DNA from: UBA3537 sp045561735
Lineage (GTDB): Bacteria > Bacteroidota > Bacteroidia > Flavobacteriales > Flavobacteriaceae
Direction of reading: 5' to 3'
NCBI GenBank assembly: GCA_045561735.1
Contig: JBJKXC010000027.1
Span: 62,001-126,000, forward strand
DNA length: 64,000 bases
The translations under genes were made by a program, and so were the position numbers. Position 1 is the first letter of the stretch. Each line of letters starts with the position of its first letter. Shown in pieces: positions 27,337 to 36,288 of the stretch. Below the pieces are notes generated by a model. That model did no database searches, had not been told where the DNA came from, and saw only the letters and a list, made by a program, of their open reading frames with translations.

Positions 27337-28425
27337 ATGGCCAAAAAGAAAATTTTAAACAAGAAATCATTAAAGTTTTTAGAAGCTTACTTAAACAACG
27401 CAGCACCAACCGGCTATGAGTGGGAAGGTCAAAAGCTGTGGATGGATTACTTAAAACCTTATGTTGATACTTTTATCACAGACACTTACGGCTCTTCTGT
27501 TGGGGTCATTAACCCAGAGGCTAAGTTTAAAGTAGTCATTGAAGGACATGCCGATGAAATCTCATGGTATGTCAATTACATTTCAGATGATGGGTTAATT
27601 TACGTCATTCGAAATGGCGGGAGTGACCATCAGATAGCACCCAGTAAGGTCGTCAATATCCACACAAAAAAAGGTATTGTAAAAGGCGTATTTGGGTGGC
27701 CTGCGATTCATACAAGAAGTATGGCCAAGGAACAGCCCCCAAAGCCTGATAATATTTTTATTGACATTGGTTGTCAATCCAAAAAAGCAGTTGAAAAACT
27801 AGGCGTGCATGTGGGCTGTGTGATCACTTACCCAGACGAATTCCATATTTTAAACAAAGACCATTTTGTCTGTCGTGCCTTGGACAACCGTATGGGAGGT
27901 TTTATGATAGCGGAAGTTGCACGTTTACTTCACGAAAACAAAAAAGAACTCCCCTTCGGGCTTTATGTCACCAATTCTGTTCAAGAAGAAATTGGCTTAC
28001 GTGGTGCGCAAATGATTACGCACACCATTCAACCAAATGTTGCCATTGTAACCGATGTTACACACGATACAACCACGCCAATGATCAACAAAAAGAAACA
28101 GGGGCATTGTAAAATGGGTGAAGGTCCTGTAATTGCTTATGCGCCTGCAGTACAGCAAAAGTTAAGAGATTTGATTGTAGATACAGCAGAAGCCCATAAA
28201 ATTCCATTTCAGCGCGCTGCGCTTTCCAGGGCAACAGGGACAGATACTGATGCCTTTGCATACAGCAATGGAGGCGTTGCTTCAGCATTGATCTCATTAC
28301 CGCTTCGCTATATGCACACAACTGTCGAAATGGTACACAGAGATGATGTTGAAAATGTCATTCGTATGATTTACGAAACGCTTCTTAAAATTAAATCTGG
28401 GGAAACCTTTAGTTATTTTGACTAG
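27337..28425 (+). CDS. M42 family metallo-aminopeptidase
   Basis: 362 residues. Two-metal site residues are present in order: His in IEGHADEISW, the bridging Asp in CRALDNRMGG, the catalytic Glu pair in SVQEEIGLRGA, Asp in IVTDVTHD, and the final His in YMHTTVEMVHRDD. M42 peptidases form tetrahedral dodecamers that trim peptides in the cytoplasm; older annotation as endoglucanase is misleading. It is separated from the NUDIX gene by 2 bases. Confidence 0.92.
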   Translation: MAKKKILNKKSLKFLEAYLNNAAPTGYEWEGQKLWMDYLKPYVDTFITDTYGSSVGVINPEAKFKVVIEGHADEISWYVNYISDDGLIYVIRNGGSDHQIAPSKVVNIHTKKGIVKGVFGWPAIHTRSMAKEQPPKPDNIFIDIGCQSKKAVEKLGVHVGCVITYPDEFHILNKDHFVCRALDNRMGGFMIAEVARLLHENKKELPFGLYVTNSVQEEIGLRGAQMITHTIQPNVAIVTDVTHDTTTPMINKKKQGHCKMGEGPVIAYAPAVQQKLRDLIVDTAEAHKIPFQRAALSRATGTDTDAFAYSNGGVASALISLPLRYMHTTVEMVHRDDVENVIRMIYETLLKIKSGETFSYFD

Positions 28426-28427
28426 GA

Positions 28428-28982
28428 TTGCTTGAAATTTTAGACATCTGGAATGAAAATGGCAAACCGACTGGTCAAAGTGCTGACAAAGCGGTTTTGC
28501 ATCAGAAAGGTTTATTTCACCCCACCGTTCACATTTGGTTCTACACCCCTACTCCAAATATTTTATTACAAAAACGCGCTGCGAACAAACATACTTTCCC
28601 CAATCTATGGGATGTTTCTGTTGCTGGACATGTGGCTTCGGGTGAAACAATTCTTGAGGGAGCAACGCGAGAAATTGAGGAGGAAATTGGACTTTCAGTT
28701 AAGCCCAAGGATTTGGATCTTATTTCAGTTCGAAAGAATGTCAATAAATTCTCAAATGGGATTATAGATGCTGAATTTCAACATGTTTTTTTGTGTGAAC
28801 TTCCAGTAGCTATTGAAGCATTAAGCATTCAGAAAGAAGAAGTAGATGCGGTTAGGCTTTTTTCCTTTGTAGAGCTAAAAAAATGCCAAGCGTATAAACA
28901 TCCTGATTTTTACATTGTCCCAGCGGACATGGAATATTATACATTCATTATGCAAGCCATTAATGATAAGCTATTGAATTAA
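28428..28982 (+). CDS. NUDIX hydrolase (IDI-like)
   Basis: 184 residues starting at TTG 28428 (a second TTG follows at 28431). The complete NUDIX box is readable: Gly in AGHVASGE, then TREIEEEIGL. The surrounding GLFHPTVHIWFYT and WDVSVAGH resemble isopentenyl-diphosphate isomerase-like or YfcD-like NUDIX proteins. The substrate is uncertain. It is translationally adjacent to the M42 peptidase. Confidence 0.85.
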   Translation: MLEILDIWNENGKPTGQSADKAVLHQKGLFHPTVHIWFYTPTPNILLQKRAANKHTFPNLWDVSVAGHVASGETILEGATREIEEEIGLSVKPKDLDLISVRKNVNKFSNGIIDAEFQHVFLCELPVAIEALSIQKEEVDAVRLFSFVELKKCQAYKHPDFYIVPADMEYYTFIMQAINDKLLN

Positions 28983-29043
28983 AAGAAGTCTTTTTATTGG
29001 TAATTTGATGAAGGTAGAAAATTACATCCTATAATTAGAGTTT

Positions 29044-30951
29044 TTAAATAGCATTATTCTTTATTGTTTCAACCACTTCAGGGTTTAACAAGGTGCTGAT
29101 GTCTCCTAAATTTGAAGCATCTTTATTGGCTATTTTTCTTAAAATTCGGCGCATAATTTTACCAGAACGGGTTTTTGGTAATCCCAAAGTAAATTGAATT
29201 TTATCCAATTTAGCAATGGGTCCAATTTGTTTACTGATAAGACCATTTATTTCAGCTTTAAAACTTTCCAAATCTATATTTGAATCGTTTGATTTTAGGG
29301 TGATATAGCCGTAAAGTGCATTACCTTTTATGGGGTGTGAAAACCCAACAATAGCCGATTCAGCTACTAGTGCATGTTCATTAATGGCATCTTCAATAGG
29401 TGCAGTTCCAAGATTGTGTCCAGAAACAATGATGACATCATCCACACGACCCGTAATACGATAATGGCCGTTGGCTTCTCTAAGGGCGCCATCACCTGTA
29501 AAATAACAACCCGCAAAGGCTGAAAAATAGGTTTCTTTATAGCGTTGGTGGTTGCCCCAAATGGTACGTGCCATGGAGGGCCAAGGGAATTTTACACATA
29601 ACCTACCTTCGGCTATGGCCTCTTTAATTTCAAGCCCTTTTTCATCCATCAACGCGGGCTGTATCCCTACAAATGGAAGGGTTGCATAGGTAGGTTTTCC
29701 ACCAAAGCAATTTGGAATAGGGCTGATGAGAATTCCCCCTGTCTCTGTTTGCCACCAGGTATCAACAATGGGGCATTTTTCTTTTCCAATGGTGGTGTTG
29801 TACCAATTCCAAGCTTCTTCATTGATGGGCTCTCCAACGGTACCAATCACTTTTAAAGATGATAAATCATAAGGGGTTACAAAGTCATCCCCTTGTTTGG
29901 CCAATGCTCTAATCGCTGTGGGCGCTGTATAAAACTGATTGACTTTATGCTTTTGAACAATATCCCAAAAACGGCCATAATCGGGATGGCTTGGAACTCC
30001 TTCAAACATAACTGTTGTAGCGCCATTTAATAAAGGGCCATAAACAATGTAACTGTGACCTGTGATCCAGCCGATATCGGCCGTACACCAATACACATCA
30101 TCGTTTTTATATTGAAAAATATTTTTAAACGTATAGGCCGTATACACCATATATCCTGCGGTTGTATGGACCATTCCTTTTGGCTTTCCAGTGGAGCCTG
30201 ATGTATATAAAATGAATAGAGGATCTTCGGCGTTCATTACAGCAGCCTCACATTGATCGGAAGCGGTCTCTAATAAGGGCTGAAGCCATTCATCTCTACC
30301 CGCTTTCATCTGAATATTTGAATGAATGCGCTTGACGACCAATACAGTTTCTAAATTCAGGCATGAGGCTAAGGCTTCATCCACAATGCCTTTAAGATCA
30401 ATGGTTTTAGCACCCCTGAAACTGCCATCACTAGTAATGACCATGCGGCAATCACAATCGTTGATTCTCGTCGCTAAAGCCGTTGCGGAAAAGCCTGCAA
30501 ACACTACGGAATGAATGGCGCCAATGCGAGCGCAAGCCAAAACCGATATTGCCAATTCTGGAATCATAGGCAGGTAAATACACACCCGATCGCCTTTATT
30601 TATTCCTTTACGTTTTAGAACATTTGCAAATTGATTCACACGGCGGTGCAATTGGGAATATGTAATGTGTTCTGCAGCTGAATTTGCGTCATTTGGTTCA
30701 AACAAAATAGCGGTTTTATCCCCGTTTTTATCCAAGTGGCGATCGATACAGTTTTCTGTAATATTGAGCTGAGCCCCTTCAAACCAACTTATTTTCGCAG
30801 CTGAAAAATCATGTTTAAGGACAACATCCCATGGCCGTTTCCATAAAAAATTATTTTCAGCTAGATCTGCCCAAAATTTTTCTGGATCTTCAATAGAAGC
30901 AGCATAAGCCGCTTGGTAGGTTTCTAATTTTTTGATTTCGAAAAAATTCAT
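29044..30951 (-). CDS. acs: Acetyl-CoA synthetase
   Basis: Activates acetate to acetyl-CoA via acetyl-AMP. 635 residues, the standard length, with the P-loop-like YTSGSTGKPKGMVHT, DTWWQTETGG, the hinge region GRVDDVIIVSGHNLGT and the catalytic, acetylation-regulated lysine in PKTRSGKIMRRI. A single-gene unit on the minus strand, divergent from the next gene. Confidence 0.96.
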   Translation of the reverse strand: MNFFEIKKLETYQAAYAASIEDPEKFWADLAENNFLWKRPWDVVLKHDFSAAKISWFEGAQLNITENCIDRHLDKNGDKTAILFEPNDANSAAEHITYSQLHRRVNQFANVLKRKGINKGDRVCIYLPMIPELAISVLACARIGAIHSVVFAGFSATALATRINDCDCRMVITSDGSFRGAKTIDLKGIVDEALASCLNLETVLVVKRIHSNIQMKAGRDEWLQPLLETASDQCEAAVMNAEDPLFILYTSGSTGKPKGMVHTTAGYMVYTAYTFKNIFQYKNDDVYWCTADIGWITGHSYIVYGPLLNGATTVMFEGVPSHPDYGRFWDIVQKHKVNQFYTAPTAIRALAKQGDDFVTPYDLSSLKVIGTVGEPINEEAWNWYNTTIGKEKCPIVDTWWQTETGGILISPIPNCFGGKPTYATLPFVGIQPALMDEKGLEIKEAIAEGRLCVKFPWPSMARTIWGNHQRYKETYFSAFAGCYFTGDGALREANGHYRITGRVDDVIIVSGHNLGTAPIEDAINEHALVAESAIVGFSHPIKGNALYGYITLKSNDSNIDLESFKAEINGLISKQIGPIAKLDKIQFTLGLPKTRSGKIMRRILRKIANKDASNLGDISTLLNPEVVETIKNNAI

Positions 30952-31032
30952 GGTCTAATTTTCCTTACGAATTTAAGCATAAAATTTAAATGAAGTCTTT
31001 TGTAGAAGCCACTTATTTTTAGCTTAAAATAC

Positions 31033-31040
31033 TACCTTTG
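31033..31040 (+). promoter_or_regulatory. -7 element before the DUF1624-like gene
   Basis: TACCTTTG, a perfect TAnnTTTG, ends 16 bases before the TTG start codon. It supports that non-ATG start. Confidence 0.5.
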
Positions 31041-31056
31041 TTTCAAAGACCAATAA

Positions 31057-32142
31057 TTGAAAACCAAGCGCTTGTATTTTATTGATGCGGTTCGAGCATT
31101 TGCGATCCTAATGATGCTGCAAGGTCATTTTATCGATACCTTATTGGTAGTAGAATTTCGAGACCCCACCAACTTAGCATACTCGATATGGCATTATTTC
31201 AGAGGAATTACGGCCCCTACTTTCTTTACCATTTCCGGATTGATATTCACCTATTTACTGTTAAAAACCAATAACAAAGCGGAAGAAAATATTCGCATAA
31301 AAAAAGGGCTTTCACGTGGTTTAATGCTTATTGGAATTGGTTATGCTTTGCGAATTCCTATTTTCAGATGGTTTAAAGGAAAGTTTGATGGTTATTTTAT
31401 GGTTATTGATGTGTTGCAATGCATTGGACTCTCACTGCTGTTAATTATTGTTTTTTATAAAATATTTCAAAATTATAAATACTTTTTTTCAGTTTTAATG
31501 TTTGCCATTGCAACGCTTATTTTCATCTCAGAACCCCTTTATAGATCTTATGAAGCTGCAGGTATCCCTTTGTTTTTTGCCAATTACCTTAGCAAATCAA
31601 ATGGCTCAGTATTTACCATTATCCCATGGTTTGGATACATGGCCTACGGGGCTTTCATAGCCACCATATTTTACCGCTATTTAAGCCGTAAATCTTTTAA
31701 AACAAAAATTGTAATAGGTTTCTTTGCTATCGGTTTGCTTCTAGTCTACCTATCCTCCACTTTTCTGCAATTAATTTTCAATTATACACGCATTGAACTT
31801 TTTGAACGGGTTGCAAATTTCAATTATTTGTTTGAACGCCTGGGCAATGTGTTGATTATTTTTGGGCTTTTTTATGCTTTTGAGTGGTTTATAAAAAAGC
31901 CTTTGATTTTGAAAATTGGTCAAAAGACACTGTCCATATATGTGATTCACTTTATTGTGTTGTATGGGAGTTTTACAGGCTGGGGCTTGAATCGCATAAT
32001 TGGAAAAAATTTAGAGCCTATCGAAGCTGTTTTTGGTGCACTTATGTTCCTAGTGCTAATCAGCGCTATTGCGATACACAGGCACAGCGCCTACAGTTAT
32101 TTGTCTAAAATCAATGATTTTATAAAGTCGAAAAGAAATTAA
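31057..32142 (+). CDS. Multi-pass membrane protein, DUF1624/heparan-acetyltransferase-like
   Basis: 361 residues from a TTG start: KTKRLYFIDAVRAFAILMML opens the first of about ten transmembrane helices, with HF in QGHFIDT as a likely catalytic or binding pair. The RxxxxDxxRxxAI pattern and the following membrane segments match DUF1624/acyltransferase-3-like families that move acyl groups across the inner membrane. The acceptor is unknown. The 3' end overlaps purC by 23 bases in the convergent orientation. Confidence 0.75.
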   Translation: MKTKRLYFIDAVRAFAILMMLQGHFIDTLLVVEFRDPTNLAYSIWHYFRGITAPTFFTISGLIFTYLLLKTNNKAEENIRIKKGLSRGLMLIGIGYALRIPIFRWFKGKFDGYFMVIDVLQCIGLSLLLIIVFYKIFQNYKYFFSVLMFAIATLIFISEPLYRSYEAAGIPLFFANYLSKSNGSVFTIIPWFGYMAYGAFIATIFYRYLSRKSFKTKIVIGFFAIGLLLVYLSSTFLQLIFNYTRIELFERVANFNYLFERLGNVLIIFGLFYAFEWFIKKPLILKIGQKTLSIYVIHFIVLYGSFTGWGLNRIIGKNLEPIEAVFGALMFLVLISAIAIHRHSAYSYLSKINDFIKSKRN

Positions 32143-33076
32143 GGACATTGGTTTCAATGCGATGGTTGATATTTGACAGATCGCTGCGTACAAAAGTATC
32201 CCCAGTAATATTTTCGTAAAGTTCAATGTAGCGTTTGCTGACCGTTTCAATGTATGCGTCCGACATAAAGGGAATGTTTTGGCCTTCTAAGCCTTGAAAT
32301 CCATTTTGAATTAGCCATTGCCGCACAAATTCTTTAGACAATTGTTTTTGTGCCTCTCCTCTATTTTGACGTGCTTGATAGCCATCGGCATAAAAATAAC
32401 GAGAGGAATCTGGGGTATGAATCTCATCAATTAAAACGATTTTACCATCTTTTGTTTTTCCAAACTCATATTTAGTATCCACTAAAATTAGGCCCTGAGC
32501 AGCGGCAATTTCAGTTCCCCGCCGAAAGAGTTTACGGGTGTAATCTTCTAAGACCAAATAATCAGCCTCAGATACAATACCACGAGTTAAAATTGCTTCT
32601 CTCGAAATGTCTTCATCATGGTTTCCTTTTTCAGCTTTGGTGGCTGGAGTGATAATGGGCCTTTCAAAGGGATCATTTTCCTTCATCCCTTCTGGCATTG
32701 TAACCCCACACAGCAGGCGTTTTCCAGCTTTGTATTCTCGGGCTGCATGCCCAGACATATAGCCTCTGATGACCATTTCAACTTTAAATGGGGTGCAACA
32801 ATGACCAATGGCTACATTGGGATCTGGAGTTGCAAGCAACCAATTCGGAACAATGTCTTCCGTTGCTTTCATCATTTTGGTGGCAATTTGATTTAAAATT
32901 TGCCCCTTAAATGGAATGCCTTTTGGCATAACGACATCAAATGCTGACAAGCGGTCGGTAGCAATCATAACCAAGAGATTTCCAACGGTATACACCTCGC
33001 GGACCTTTCCTTTATAAACATATGATTGCCCTGGAAACTTAAAATCAGTTCCCATAAGCGTTTGATTCGTCTTCAT
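32120..33076 (-). CDS. purC: SAICAR synthetase PurC
   Basis: Ligates aspartate to CAIR in purine synthesis. 318 residues, the longer yeast-like form. Motifs include YKGKVREVY, ATDRLSAFDV, RGYMSGHAAREY and LIDEIHTPDSSRYF. It begins 3 bases after the phoH stop, so the two form a unit. Confidence 0.96.
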   Translation of the reverse strand: MKTNQTLMGTDFKFPGQSYVYKGKVREVYTVGNLLVMIATDRLSAFDVVMPKGIPFKGQILNQIATKMMKATEDIVPNWLLATPDPNVAIGHCCTPFKVEMVIRGYMSGHAAREYKAGKRLLCGVTMPEGMKENDPFERPIITPATKAEKGNHDEDISREAILTRGIVSEADYLVLEDYTRKLFRRGTEIAAAQGLILVDTKYEFGKTKDGKIVLIDEIHTPDSSRYFYADGYQARQNRGEAQKQLSKEFVRQWLIQNGFQGLEGQNIPFMSDAYIETVSKRYIELYENITGDTFVRSDLSNINHRIETNVLNFFSTL

Positions 33077-33079
33077 GGT

Positions 33080-34033
33080 CTATTCTCTATTTTCAATGTT
33101 TTTATAAGCCTCAATGACTTTTTTGACAAGTTTATGTCTAATCACGTCTTTATCATCTAAAAACACCATACCAACCCCTTTGATGTCCTTAAGAATTAGC
33201 AAGGCTTCTTTTAAGCCAGAAATAACCCGTCTTGGCAAATCAATTTGACCAGGATCCCCTGTCAATAAAAATTTGGCATTTTTTCCCATGCGTGTCAAAA
33301 ACATTTTCATTTGTGAGTGGGTGGTATTTTGGCCTTCGTCTAAAATTACAAAAGCATTGTCCAGAGTACGGCCGCGCATAAAAGCCAACGGTGCAATTTG
33401 AATGGTTCCTTTTTCAATGTAATTGTCTAATTTTTCTGCGGGAATCATATCTCTTAGCGCATCGTATAGCGGTTGCATATAAGGATCTAATTTTTCTTTT
33501 AAATCTCCAGGAAGGAAGCCTAGATTTTCACCAGCTTCTACTGCAGGTCTGGTTAAGATAATACGCTTTACCTCTTTGTTTTTAAGCGCTTTAACAGCTA
33601 GCGCAACTCCTGTGTAGGTCTTTCCGGTTCCTGCCGGTCCAATGGCAAAAACCATATCGTTATGACGTACTGAATCGACCAGTTTACGCTGGTTAGTGGT
33701 CTTTGCTTTTATAGGACGTCCATTGACGCCGTGAAGCAATATTTCAGCACTCTTATTTGAGGTGGTATAATCATCTTTAGAATCACTTGTAAGTATTCTT
33801 TCAATCATATTTTCATTCAAATTATTGTAATCTGTAAAATGACTAAATAACATTTCCATGCGTTTGTCAAATTCTTTTAACAAGTCTTCATCTCCGAGGG
33901 CTGTGATTTTGTTTCCCCTGGCAACAATTTTTAGCTTGGGAAAATACCGTTTGAGGAGTTCAATGTTTTTGTTTTGAGGGCCGAAAAATTCCTTGGGAGA
34001 AATTTGTTCTAACTCTAATATAATTTCGTTCAA
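33080..34033 (-). CDS. phoH: PhoH family ATPase
   Basis: 317 residues. An N-terminal KH-like segment (about 20-75) precedes a P-loop ATPase with Walker A FAIGPAGTGKTYTG, Walker B FVILDEGQNTT and the sensor-like LTGDPGQIDLP. PhoH-like proteins are associated with RNA metabolism and often with YbeY, which is not adjacent here. It leads a two-gene unit with purC. The 179-base gap to the next divergent gene holds no other gene. Confidence 0.93.
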   Translation of the reverse strand: MNEIILELEQISPKEFFGPQNKNIELLKRYFPKLKIVARGNKITALGDEDLLKEFDKRMEMLFSHFTDYNNLNENMIERILTSDSKDDYTTSNKSAEILLHGVNGRPIKAKTTNQRKLVDSVRHNDMVFAIGPAGTGKTYTGVALAVKALKNKEVKRIILTRPAVEAGENLGFLPGDLKEKLDPYMQPLYDALRDMIPAEKLDNYIEKGTIQIAPLAFMRGRTLDNAFVILDEGQNTTHSQMKMFLTRMGKNAKFLLTGDPGQIDLPRRVISGLKEALLILKDIKGVGMVFLDDKDVIRHKLVKKVIEAYKNIENRE

Positions 34034-34212
34034 ATGATAAAAATATTTACAGTTTTATGAAAATAAATACAATATAAAAATACTAACAATTTTACTTAAA
34101 TATTTAGACTGTTAATAAAAATTAAAAACAAAAAATTATGTAGGTTTGTAGATGTGATGTCATAGAATTACCCTTATAATCGTATATTTAAAACACAACA
34201 AATAAATTTTTA

Positions 34213-35049
34213 ATGTCAATTGTAACATTAACTACCGATTTTGGAATGAAAGCTCACTTTGTTGGTGCAGTAAAAGGGGCATTGCTTTCTGAAATTCCAG
34301 ATGTTAAGATTATTGATATTTCACATAATATTTCTCCTTTTAGTGTGATTGAGGCTGCCTATATCATCCAGAACGCCTTCAATAGTTTTCCAAAAGGAAG
34401 TATTCATATTATAGGAGTTGACTCCGAACTCAACAACGAAAATACTCACATTGCTGCGGCTCTTAATGGACATTTTTTTATATGTGCTAATAATGGGATT
34501 TTGAGCATGATATGTACAGAAATTAAACCCGATCGCATAGTTGAAATTAATATTCACGATAAAATTTTGGGAAGTTTTCCAGTTCTAGATGTATTTGTTA
34601 AAGTTGCTGCACACATTTCCCGTGGTGGTACTTTAGAGGTCATTGGAAAAACCATTCCGGACATCAAACCCATAAAAAATATCTCGCCTTTTATCAGTGA
34701 TGAAAATCACCAATTGATGGGGCACGTTATCTATATAGATCGCTATGACAATGTGATCACTAACATTAAAAAGTCCTTTTTTAAATCCATTCAAAAAAAC
34801 CGACGTTTTGAAATCATGGCGCGCAATCATAAGTTTACAAAAATATACAATCGCTACTCTGATATTGTAAATTTTGAAATACCCATTTATAAACGGAACG
34901 ATGAGGGCCGTGGAATGGCCGTTTTTAATTCTTCCGATTATTTAGAGATTGCCATGTATAAAAGTAATAAAGCCACTATTGGTGGCGCTTCAACCCTTAT
35001 GGGACTGGACATGATGGACAGTGTCACCATTCAGTTTTTTGACGATTAA
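34213..35049 (+). CDS. SAM hydroxide adenosyltransferase (DUF62 family)
   Basis: 278 residues with the DUF62 N-terminal motif TLTTDFGMKAHFVGAVKG and the conserved DISHNISPF, and the C-terminal domain with DRYDNVITNI. Characterised relatives hydrolyse S-adenosylmethionine to adenosine and methionine; a few are halogenases. The Asp-based motif is consistent with hydrolase activity, but substrate choice needs testing. It is transcribed away from phoH. Confidence 0.85.
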   Translation: MSIVTLTTDFGMKAHFVGAVKGALLSEIPDVKIIDISHNISPFSVIEAAYIIQNAFNSFPKGSIHIIGVDSELNNENTHIAAALNGHFFICANNGILSMICTEIKPDRIVEINIHDKILGSFPVLDVFVKVAAHISRGGTLEVIGKTIPDIKPIKNISPFISDENHQLMGHVIYIDRYDNVITNIKKSFFKSIQKNRRFEIMARNHKFTKIYNRYSDIVNFEIPIYKRNDEGRGMAVFNSSDYLEIAMYKSNKATIGGASTLMGLDMMDSVTIQFFDD

Positions 35050-35114
35050 TTTTTTAATTTTAACTACACCTAATAATGTTAATAAGTTATTTTTAATTAT
35101 TGAGGCTTAAGAGA

Positions 35115-35122
35115 TATCTTTG
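35115..35122 (+). promoter_or_regulatory. -7 element of the dnaN promoter
   Basis: TATCTTTG matches TAnnTTTG and lies 36 bases before the dnaN ATG. A TTG is present only 12 bases upstream, closer than consensus, so the -33 box is unclear. Confidence 0.45.
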
Positions 35123-35158
35123 TAAAGATTAGGGAATTTATAACAAACGATATAACCT

Positions 35159-36277
35159 ATGAAATTTATAGTTTCTAGTAGTTATTTACAGAAAAAATTG
35201 CAAGTACTTGGGGGCGTAATTAACAATTCTAACACACTTCCCATTCTTGATAATTTTCTATTTGAACTACAACAATGCACATTGACAGTATCTGCTAGTG
35301 ACTTGGAAAGCACTATGTCTACGACTCTTAGCGTCGAAAGTGATAGCGAGGGACAGATTGCAGTTCCTGCTAAGCTTTTATTAGATACTTTAAAGACGTT
35401 TCCAGAACAACCCCTAACGTTCGTTGTTGAATCCAACAATACTATTGAAATTAGTTCAAATCACGGTAAATATGTTATTGCATATACCGGTGCTGATGAA
35501 TTTCCTAAACCTTTAGAATTAACAAATTCAAGCCAAACCGTTGTACCTTCAGTTGTTCTTGCAACAGCCATCAATAAAACAATTTTTGCGGCTGGTAACG
35601 ATGATTTAAGGCCTGTAATGAGTGGTGTGTTTTTTCAATTTTCAACTGATAATCTGACCTTTGTAGCCACCGATGCACACAAGCTTGTAAAGTATACGCG
35701 TGCCGATCTTAAAGCCAGTGAAACGGCAGAGTTTATCATGCCTAAAAAACCGCTCAACCTTTTGAAGGGGATTTTATCCACAGCTGATGAAGATGTGACC
35801 ATTTCATACAATGATTCGAATGCCAAGTTTTCCTTCGGGAATTCCATTTTGATTTGCCGATTGATCGATGGTAAATACCCTAATTATGAGGCGGTGATTC
35901 CAAAAGAAAACCCCAATCAATTGACCATTGGGCGCAATCAGTTTTTAAATTCGGTTCGACGTGTTTCTATTTTTTCTAATAAAACCACCCACCAAATTCG
36001 CCTAAAGATTGCAGGTGCAGAATTGAATATTTCTGCAGAAGACATTGATTACAGCAACAAAGCTGAAGAACGTCTGACTTGTGATTACCAAGGAGATGAC
36101 ATGCAAATTGGATTCAATTCCCGATTTTTAAATGAAATGCTTGGGAATTTAGAGTCTGAAGAAGTTCAGCTGGAAATGAGTTTACCCAACAGAGCCGGTA
36201 TTTTAATTCCTGTTGATGGTTTGGATGAAGGTGAGATTGTTACCATGTTGGTGATGCCTGTCATGCTCAATAGCTAA
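35159..36277 (+). CDS. dnaN: DNA polymerase III beta subunit (sliding clamp)
   Basis: 372 residues, family length, three repeated clamp domains. Recognisable blocks: LPILDNFLFEL, the LRPVMSGVFFQF strand, VATDAHKLVKY and the final MPVML close to the C-terminus. It encircles DNA as a dimer and tethers Pol III. dnaA is not adjacent, so this is not the classical origin cluster. The next gene converges with a gap of 11 bases. Confidence 0.97.
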   Translation: MKFIVSSSYLQKKLQVLGGVINNSNTLPILDNFLFELQQCTLTVSASDLESTMSTTLSVESDSEGQIAVPAKLLLDTLKTFPEQPLTFVVESNNTIEISSNHGKYVIAYTGADEFPKPLELTNSSQTVVPSVVLATAINKTIFAAGNDDLRPVMSGVFFQFSTDNLTFVATDAHKLVKYTRADLKASETAEFIMPKKPLNLLKGILSTADEDVTISYNDSNAKFSFGNSILICRLIDGKYPNYEAVIPKENPNQLTIGRNQFLNSVRRVSIFSNKTTHQIRLKIAGAELNISAEDIDYSNKAEERLTCDYQGDDMQIGFNSRFLNEMLGNLESEEVQLEMSLPNRAGILIPVDGLDEGEIVTMLVMPVMLNS

Positions 36278-36288
36278 GCCTGCTGCAA

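Noticed and set aside
28453..28767. 104-codon ORF inside the NUDIX gene
   Set aside because: Out-of-frame shadow of a gene with a complete NUDIX box.
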